Origin: Mytilus edulis
Taxonomy: Eukaryota > Mollusca > Bivalvia > Mytilida > Mytilidae
Assembly (NCBI RefSeq): GCF_963676685.1
Contig: NC_092345.1
Location: 84,261,592-84,325,591, forward strand
DNA: 64,000 bases
Direction: 5' to 3'
Below the pieces are notes generated by a model. The model was not told the origin of the DNA. It made no database searches and was given only the letters and a program-made list of their open reading frames with translations. The translations under genes were made by a program, and so were the position numbers. Positions 56,601-64,000 of this stretch are shown in pieces (position 1 is the stretch's first letter; each line of letters starts with the position of its first letter).

Positions 56601-59459
56601 ACAGCATAGGTTTCTGACACAGAATGAATGTGTTCTAATGAACTTAAAATTTTTGTTTTCTCTTAGAGCAATTCACTATGCTGTTGAATATTAATCCTCT
56701 CAAAAAAATGTTTGAAGAAATTTTCTTTTTTATTTATGAAATTTCAAATGAGAAAAATTGAACCCATTTTTTTTAATCACATCCCCCTTTCCCTTATTCC
56801 AAAACTAATCTCAATTAAAATTTCTTGAATATTAATCCTCTCAAAAAAATGTTTGAAGAAATTTTCTTTTTTATTTATGAAATTTCAAATGAGAAAAATT
56901 GAACCCATTTTTTTTAATCACATCCCCCTTTCCCTTATTCCAAAACTAATCTCAATTAAAATTTCTAATGGAGTTTGCAACAATAACTACTCATTTAAAT
57001 ACATCATAAAATATTAAGATGTAAAAACTGAATGGTGAAGATTATTTTAATTTAGCAGTTGGTAGTAAAAAGTGAATATACATTGTATATTGTATATAAC
57101 AAAGATTTAAGTTGATTCTGGACAAAGAAAGATAACTCCAATAAAAAAAAATCTTGCTATTGCACAATATTTTGCAATTAGATATTTCTTGCTTACTATT
57201 CTGGCCAAAGAAAGATAACTCTAATTAAAAAAAAATTTGCTATTTCACAATATTGTGCAATTAGATATTTCTTGCCATTGCGCAATACTGTGCAATTGAA
57301 AAGACTTGCTATTGCACAATACTTAATATAATAATTTTAGATCCTGATTTGGACCAACTTGAAAACTGGGCCCATAATAAAAAATCTAAGTACATTTTTG
57401 GATTCAGCATATCAAAGAACCCCAAGATTTCAATTTTTGTTAAATCAAACTAAGTTTAATTTTGGACCCTTTGGACTTTAGTGTAGACCAATTTGAAAAC
57501 AGGACCAAAAATGAAGAATCTACATACACAGTTAGATTTGGTATATCAAAGAACCCCATTTATTCAATTTTTGATGAAATCAAACAAAGTTTAATTTTGG
57601 ACCCCGATTTGGACCAACTTGAAAACTGGGCCAATAATCAAGAATCTAAGTACATTTTTAGATTCAGCATATCAAAGAACCTAACTGATTCATTTTTTGT
57701 CAAAATCAAACTAAGTTTAATTTTGGACCCTTTGGACCTTAATGTAGACCAATTTGAAAACGGGACCAAAAGTTAAGAATCTACATACACAGTCATGACA
57801 GTTAGATTCGGCATATCGAGGAACCCCAATTATTCAATTTTGATGAAAAAATCAATACCAACCTTCCTTTTATGGTCATAAACCTTGTGTTTAAATTTCA
57901 TAGATTTCTATTTACTTATACTAACGTTATGGTGCGAAAACCAAGAAAAATGCTTATTTGGGTCCCTTTTTGGCCCCTAATTCTTAACTGTTGGGACCTA
58001 AACTCCCAAAATCAATACCAACCTTCCTTTTGTAGTCATTAACATTGTGTTTAAATTTCATTGATTTTTATTTACTTAAACTAAAGTTATTGTGCGAAAA
58101 CCAAGAATAATGCTTATTTGGGCCCTTTTTTGGCCCCTAATTCCTAAACTGTTGAAACCAAAACTCCCAAAATCAATCCCAACCGTTCTTTTGTGGTCAT
58201 AAACCTTGTGTCAAAATTTCATAGATTTCTATTAACTTAAACTAAAGTTATAGTGCGAAAACCAAGAAAATGCTTATTTGGGCCCTTTTTGGCCCCTAAT
58301 TCCTAAAATGTTGGGACCAAAACTCCCAAAATCAATACCAACCTTCCTTTTGTGGTCATAAACCTTGTGATAAAATTTCATAGATTTCCATTTACTTTTA
58401 CTAAAGTTAGAGTGCGAAAACTAAAAGTATTCGGACGACGACGACGACGCAGACGACGACGCCAACGTGATAGCAATATACGACGAAATTTTTTTTCAAA
58501 TTTTGCGGTCGTATAAAAATCTAAGTACATTTTTAGATTCGACATATTAAAGAACCCCAAGGATTCAATTTTTGTTAAAATCAAACTAAGTTTAATTTTG
58601 GACCCTTTGGACCTTAATGTAGACCAATTTGAAAACGGGACCAAATATTAAGAATCTTCATACACAGTTAGATTTAGCATATCAAAGAAACCCAATTATT
58701 CAATTTTTGATGAAATCAAACAAAGTTCAATTTTGGACCCTTTGGGCCCCTTCTTCCTAAACTGTTTGGACCAAAACTCCCAAAATCAAACCTAACCTTC
58801 CTTTTATGGTAATAAACCTTGTGTTTAAATTTCATGAATTTCTATTTACTTATACTTAGGTTAAGGTGCGAAAACCAAGAATAATGCTTATTTGGGCCCC
58901 TTTTTGGCCCCTAATTCCTAAACTGTTGGGACCTCAACTCCCAAAATCAATCCCAACCTTCCTTTTGTGGTCATAAACCTAGTGTTTAAATTTCACTGAT
59001 TTCTATTTACTTATACTAAAGTTATTGTACGAAAACCAAAAATAATGCTTATTTGGGCCCTTTTTTGGCCCCTAATTCCTAAACTGTTGGAACCAAAACT
59101 CCCAAAATCAATCCCAACCTTCCTTTGTGGTCATAAACCTTGTGTCAAAGTTTCATAGATTTCTATTCACTTAAACTAAAGTAAGAGTGCGAAAACTAAA
59201 AGTATTCGGACGACGACGCAAGACGACGCAACATACACAGTTATATGAAGTAAATAAATGCAACAAAAGTCTTTGTTCCACGGGGAAATATGATACATTA
59301 ATGGACTAATAGAGACCAACGTAACTGTAACATATACTAAGTGACTAACCTCTACTGCCTCCGTTGTTGGGGATTTAACAATAGTTTGTTCTTCCTTTTC
59401 TCCACATTCATGTCCATCTATGCACTCTCCTTTTGAACCAATTGTGACATTAAATTGAC
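50641..59459 (-). CDS. TRADD-N-like / leucine-rich-repeat protein, last three exons
   Basis: Exons on the minus strand: 59459-59350, 54811-54391 and 53291-50641 (stop TGA at 50641-50643). Split codons rejoin and sites are canonical (acceptors TGTAG, TTGTAG, TTTTTCAG; donors GTTAGT, GTGAGA). They encode about 1060 residues. Residues about 1-37 are polar (FNVTIGSKGECIDGHECG). About 60-178 contain CIVISFRMETVEKLDAFWNL, SGGLISALTRDII and a final strand DFQMQVYI, which resembles the N-terminal domain of TRADD-type adaptors. About 190-620 are mostly helical, with no GxxxxGK[ST] or Mg-binding motif. About 635-1010 hold some 13 ribonuclease-inhibitor-type LRRs (LRSIDVSKNDLTDIGL; LQSLMLRSNNIGPKGA). 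The tail is basic. No signal peptide or membrane span is in the seen part. A cytosolic immune or death-signalling receptor is an inference. The start and 5' exon(s) are not found; the first seen exon begins in a split codon. Confidence 0.85.
53575..53735. repeat. mussel repeat 'GATGTGGTATAAATG', diverged copy
   Basis: GGAAGATGTGGTGTGAGTGC, CAATGAGAGAACTCTC, ATTATAGGTCAATATACC and CTATAAAGGGCCCCAAAATT. In the intron between the second and last LRR-gene exons. Confidence 0.65.
55930..56160. repeat. array of ATTGCACAATACTGTGCAAT palindromes
   Basis: About six units of 37-38 bases, each with TTGC(A/G)CAATACTGTGCAA and a GAAAATTTCTTGCTA spacer. Copies A and C have only two or three such units, so this block has expanded inside copy B. 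Confidence 0.8.
56472..58515 (-). mobile_element. 'TATACGACCGCA' element copy C (inner, nested)
   Basis: A full-length copy from AACCAGATGCTCCACAGGGC to AAATTTTGCGGTCGTATA, inserted into copy B. The outer sequence on both sides is continuous when compared with other units (CCAATAAT | AAAAATCTAAG). It is nearly identical to copy A over most of its length. Its (GTC)n run is short and altered (58435-58460). It has a perfect 141-bp internal duplication (56684-56965). Confidence 0.85.
56684..56965. repeat. 141-bp perfect tandem duplication
   Basis: TTGAATATTAATCCTCTC...TCAATTAAAATTTC is repeated head to tail with no difference that I can see. Absent from copies A and B, so recent. Confidence 0.9.
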
Positions 59460-59464
59460 CTACA

Positions 59465-60130
59465 ATTTATTATATCAATAAATTTCTTCAATTATGTTTA
59501 AGATATATACCACTATTTTGAAGGCTCTGCGCTTGTGTCTTTTTTTCTTGATATTTCTCAAAAAAGAAATCTTTATAAGTTGGTTTTTCTGAAGCGCTTT
59601 CCTTAGTTTACTCTCATCAGTAACGCACAAACTGAGCTAAATTAATCTTAAGTTCAACATCTCCTTAGGGACAAGAACCATTAGTTTCCTCGAAATGCTT
59701 TTTATAGAAATGATGTCTTTTTTGATTTTGACTTAAGCGACAAATAAGTGTCAAATAAAAATATCAATAGAAGTATATTTGCTGTAACAATTATTTCTAA
59801 TGGTACACATCATAAGGCCCCATTATTTTGTGAAAACTAAAGTATTATATATTCTGTTTTTTGTGACGCCTTAATGGTTTTTTTTAAATAAATTACTTTC
59901 AAGGCTTTAACAATTATTTATTAAAATGTGTGTAACTGACAAAGCTATGGTTATAACGGCCTTAAGAACGGTATTGGTTTTATGTTGTCATTTTTGCAGT
60001 CTTTATGTCATCAGTTTCTTTTCTCTGTCATTCTAACATTATAATGTTGTGTATGAGAATTAAAAATTAAATAAGCATTTCAATAACAATTTCATAAGTA
60101 ATTAACAGGAACAAAACCAATACTGGATAT
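59465..60130. other. LRR gene intron or upstream sequence, nothing recognised
   Basis: The next upstream exon of the LRR gene must end in the first two thirds of a split glycine codon phase (one G), but I could not place it here. Confidence 0.3.
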
Positions 60131-60133
60131 TAC

Positions 60134-60183
60134 ATAATTTAGATAAACTATATATATATATATATATAGTTTATCTAAATTAT
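60134..60183. repeat. 50-bp perfect palindrome
   Basis: ATAATTTAGATAAAC, a TA run, then GTTTATCTAAATTAT: every base pairs with its mirror partner. A second hairpin follows at once (60182-60196 TATATTCATTAAAT against 60216-60233 ATTTAATGAATATA). No target duplication is seen. Confidence 0.9.
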
Positions 60184-60489
60184 ATATTCATTAAATAAAA
60201 TAATAAAATAAGTAAATTTAATGAATATATATATCTGCACATGTGAAAATTATTTTTTACGCCTATATATATATTATGTTATTTGTGTGCGTATTCAGGG
60301 ACAAAGCGAAGTATTTATTACAAGAGAACAAGAAGGACACTAGAGTAGTTGTGAGCTAATTTAGCTCTGCAGTTTTGTTTGGCATTTTGATGTGTTTTAA
60401 GAGTGTTAACATAAACAGAAAATATATGTGCATGTTCAGTTTTTGATGGACTATCTGTTTCTGGCCTTAATTGTGAAAAATATTTTCAT

Positions 60490-62242
60490 TTGAAAAAGAT
60501 ACAGAGGATATTAAACCAGGCAGGTGATAAGACTGTACAATCATTGTTAGCTGCCAAAAAACCTGGAGGCAACAAAGATCAACAAGAAAAACCACCAAAG
60601 CGAAACAAACGAACCCATTCAGATATGTCTGAGGGAAGTAAAACAACATTGACATTATGAGCATTCACTCAGACTTAAAAGATACTAAAAAATCCCTTCA
60701 GGACACAGTGATCAAATCTGATTTAGAGTCGTTAGTCAAACAAAGCGACTTAAAAGAACTTGTTACAAGTATTGTTAGTCAATTATTGAATACACTAAAA
60801 GAGTCTATCACTGCAGAATTCAATAGTAAGTTAAGAGAAAAAACAGGACAGTTGCAAGACAATGTTGATTCTCTAAAGGAGAAACTAAGGGAGAAAGAAA
60901 TTAAGATTAAGGAGTTGGATGAAAAAGTGGAAGATTTTAATTTAAAAAGTGTGGATGCTTTGAAATCTGCAAATTACAACGAGCAATATTCAATGAAGCA
61001 TAACATTCGCATTGTGAACTATTCAGAAAAAAACAATGAAAATATACATGCTGAATTTTTCAACCTTATCAAAAAAGACTTGAAGATTAATTTGGAGCCT
61101 ACTGATTTAATTCCAATACATTGCATTCCTGGAAAAGAAGGGGCAATACGACAAATCATTGCCAAAGTATTTCCTCATATTTATTTATTATATGTGTTGA
61201 ATTATAAGCCCTAAAACTAAAATCTACATCTGATATCCATGGTATTCCTTTTCACAACAAAGAGTTATTGTTGAGCCAGTATGCTGATGACACATTTCTT
61301 TGTTTTGGATGGAAAGGAAATATCTTTAGAGGAGACTTTAAAATGTTTTGGTTCTTTTCATAGGGTCTCTGGGCTAAAAATGAATGCATCCAAGACCAAA
61401 GCTGTTTGGATTGGAACCAACAAATATTCAGACCATATACTTTGTCCTAATTACAATCTTCAATGGACAAAGTCAAATTTCCAGCTTTTAGGAATAGATT
61501 TTTCACTAGATTTACAAGCTATGTTAGATATAAATTTCACAATGAAAATCAAAGAAATGTCATCAATACTTAAGGCTTGGGAACATACAAAACTTACATT
61601 ACTTGGTAAAATTACTGTTATAAAGACTCTGGCATTACCAAAGATAATACATTTGCTCACAGCTTTACCAAATATATCCCAGATTAAAATTAAAGAGTTA
61701 AGTACTCTCTTTTATAACTTTATTCGGAATGGGAAATTAGAACGTATAAAACGCAAGGGTTTGAACATGGTGCATTTGTCATCTTTTAGTACATATCTAA
61801 AAATAAGCTGGGTTAGAAGACTTCTTTTGAATTTAGAGGGATCAAGGCAGACATTATTACTGTCTGAATTAACCAAATTTGGTGGTGACAGAGTCTTTTC
61901 TTTACAAAAAGAAAAACTGCTAGAATTCATGGCTATGTTAAGAATCCTTTTTGGAAAGATGTTTTACTTAGCTTACATACTGCAAAGCCTTATACTAAGG
62001 CTTGTACAAATGATATATTATCGCTAGATATTTTAAATTGTGTGCCACTTTCAGATTACACTATTTATATGAAATGGAAGGACTTTGGTGTACAGTATAT
62101 AAAAGACCTTTTAAATGGTCAAAACAATGACTTCTTTAACTTTCAAAAGAATAGACATACGATTCTTACAAATAATTTTTTTAAATATTACAGTCTAATC
62201 TCCAATATTCCAAAATTTATTAAAGATCACATAAAAGTGTGA
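60490..62242 (+). mobile_element. LINE with ORF1, internally deleted into RT
   Basis: 60490-60655 encodes KKIQRILNQAGDKTVQSLLA and a Lys-rich stretch. After one frameshift, 60657-61165 is a coiled-coil protein (SLKEKLREKEIKIKELDEKV) ending in an RRM-like part (SMKHNIRIVNY, LIPIHCIPGK), as in ORF1 of L1/Tx1-type LINEs. At about 61166 it jumps directly to RT sequence (LFIICVEL, ALKLKS, GIPFHNKELLLSQYADD). 61281-62027 continues with SGLKMNASKTKAVWIGTNKY and FQLLGIDFS. 62042-62242 is a further C-terminal piece. The endonuclease and the first half of RT are missing. Confidence 0.85.
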
Positions 62243-62244
62243 AA

Positions 62245-63145
62245 TAGTAATTTGCACGTCAATATTTTTGTGTCAAATTGTACTATCTTGTTAAGCTCAT
62301 AATGTTTTTATGATCATTTTATGACCGATGTGTATTAGATTTTCTTGATAAGATTCACAGAATAAATTCACGTGTAAACAAATGAATTTGGGTCATGTGT
62401 GTTGTTTTAATTAGTTACCATGTAGTAGATTAACGGAAGCACATTTGAGAAATAAAATAAATTTTATTTTTGCATTTGTATATTTAAAGAAAGTTTTTAA
62501 TGAAAACGTAGATATTTGTAATTGGTTATATAAAAAAAATCAATTTTTATATTAATTTTTATTAATCTTAGTAATTATTTTCCCGGGTTTTAATCACGTG
62601 GGTTTAGTGAAATTTTAGAGATTTTGGGAACTTGCGGCATACCCACGCTGACTGTTCAGATATCAAGAGGTATATTTTGTCAGTAGGAAAGATTCTCATG
62701 TAAAGGTCAGTTAGATAATTTTATTATATGTTACTTAGTTACTTTATTGTATAGATGTTGTTTTATGTTATATTATTCTTGAAACTACATTTTTAGAATT
62801 AATATGTTTTTATGAAATGCATAAGAATTGCCGAGTAGAAAAGCCTTGAAATTTAGTTTCATTATTTTCTAGAATTTGTTCGTATGCTTTGTAAATCTAT
62901 TATTTAATATTTTATCTTTCCCGAATTTGTTAAATATTATCTTCGTACTTTTCGTAAGCAGAAAATTGAGTAATTAGATTGGTTAATTAATTAAGTCTTT
63001 AACTTGTAATCAATTTTATTATCCATTTAACGATAAAGATTTTTTTTTATCTTAATGTAAATTAAATAATGATCGGTGGTATTCCCTATTGTTGAATGAT
63101 TATCTCAGGTCATTATTGTTCCTCACACACGTGTTGATAGTGATT
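62245..63145. other. AT-rich interval, nothing recognised
   Basis: No gene or defined repeat. An AATCACGTGGG E-box-like word lies near 62592, not interpretable alone. Confidence 0.3.
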
Positions 63146-63148
63146 AAT

Positions 63149-64000
63149 GTAAAGACAGTGATGCCTATGAAAAGTTGCATATAAAATTTATTAAAGAAAT
63201 CTTGGGAGTACACTGTAAGGCCTCGAATGATGCATGTCGTTCCGAACTTGCAAGACTACCATTGAAAAATAGGATAATGTTATCTTGCATTAAATTCTGG
63301 GACCATTTAATCACTTCAGAAGGAAGTTTAGTTCACCAAATATATAATGCTACAAAAAAAAGCAACCCATGGGTTAAAAGGTTAAATATTATTATTCAAA
63401 ACTTAGGTTTATCTTATTTGTCAAATGATAACCTTACAGTACTATTAAACCCCTGTTTGGTTTTATAAAACAAAGACTAATTGACCAGGGTTTTCAGGAA
63501 CAACATGCAAATATTTCAGCATCTCCAAAATTAACATTTTTCCAAAGTGTTTACAAAATGAGTGAACGGGCAGGTTATGTTGATGCTTTAAAAAATAGAT
63601 CAGATCGATCATCATTATGTAAATTAAGAGTTAGTTCTCATAACCTTGCCATTGAAAGAGGAAGATATTTAAAAGTGCCAAGAGATCAAAGAATTTGTGA
63701 AATCTGTAAAAGTGGCGAAATTGAAAACGAACAGCACATGCTGCTACACTGCAGAGGTTACTCCAGTATTAGAGAGACTTTTGTATTAAAAATGTACAAA
63801 ATTACAGGAAAAAGTATATCCACATTGTGCGATAAAAATAAAATAACTCTTATACTTAATAATACACCTTATACGGCACTAAAATTATCTTCCTTTTTCG
63901 TAACATATTGTTTAAATGCAAGAAGTAATCTATTGTAATAGATTTTCATTATACCTTTCATCGTTTATTCACACATATTTATATAATTGTTTGTATTTTA
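63149..64000 (+). mobile_element. LINE C-terminal half and 3' region (runs off window)
   Basis: From [20 protein letters not shown] onward this is the part of a LINE protein after [36 protein letters not shown], a frameshift near 63440 (small insertion), then CKLRVSSHNLAIERGRY, CEICKSGEIENEQHMLLHC (C-X2-C...H-X4-C knuckle) and a stop at 63936-63938. The following 3' region matches 31303-31490 (minus strand), where the 3' end and TTGTC-type tail are visible. No RT core is upstream, so it is 5'-truncated. The first about 415 bases are repeated inverted at 33.3 kb. Confidence 0.8.

Larger units (their letters stand above)
55366..59232 (-). mobile_element. 'TATACGACCGCA' element copy B (outer, interrupted)
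   Basis: It begins AACCAGATGCTCCGCAGGGC at 55366, continues to about 56470 (GACCAATAAT), is interrupted by copy C, and resumes at 58516 (AAAATCTAAGTACA). It runs through four GCGAAAACCAA units and stops in ACGACGACGCAAGACGACG at 59232 without the terminal motif. Orientation is opposite to copy A. Its palindrome block (55930-56160) is expanded to about six units. It lies in an intron of the LRR gene. Confidence 0.8.

Overview
This is an AT-rich, intron-rich animal genome window. The best guess is a bivalve mollusc close to marine mussels (Mytilus). The evidence is GT-AG introns with coding exons of 66-420 bases, animal gene families, and several interspersed repeats that I recognise from memory as mussel or mollusc repeats. 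The species is an inference. I see no prokaryotic operon, CRISPR array, rRNA or functional tRNA gene.

Three host genes can be built exon by exon, with splice phases that agree at every junction. (1) 10045-17019, plus strand: the last five exons of a charged, helix-rich protein I do not recognise. (2) 31265-49027, plus strand: a complete 597-residue SLC23-family nucleobase/ascorbate transporter, with one GC-AG intron and the start ATG as the last three bases of a short leader exon. (3) 50641-59459, minus strand: the last three exons of a protein with a TRADD-N-like segment, a long helical middle with no visible nucleotide-binding motif, and about 13 leucine-rich repeats. Genes 2 and 3 converge: their stop codons are about 1.6 kb apart.

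The rest is mostly mobile and tandem repeat DNA. 0.4-4.5 kb: LINE remnants, a 42-bp minisatellite and a (TTGTC)n LINE tail. 4.7-6.5 kb: a 1.74-kb foldback element with 0.5-kb inverted arms. 6.5-6.9 kb: a cluster of tiny palindromic insertions with 7-bp target duplications. 8.2-12 kb: two TIR elements flanked by TAA. 12-16 kb: retroelement 3' tails inside gene 1 introns. 17.4-31 kb: no host gene recognised, but MITE-like hairpins, a tRNA-derived SINE, a long mollusc repeat and a Penelope-like RT remnant. 32-38 kb: more repeats, including a 2-kb tandem-repeat element in the first long SLC23 intron. 55-59 kb: inverted copies of that element, one nested inside another, in an intron of gene 3. 60-64 kb: an internally deleted LINE with ORF1 joined to RT, and the 3' half of a second LINE.

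The most unusual signal is a family of 24-52 bp palindromes (arms CAGAGACATAT / ATATGTCTCTG). Seven copies are seen, and six have recognisable 7-bp direct repeats at their edges. This looks like mobile DNA reduced to little more than two terminal repeats.
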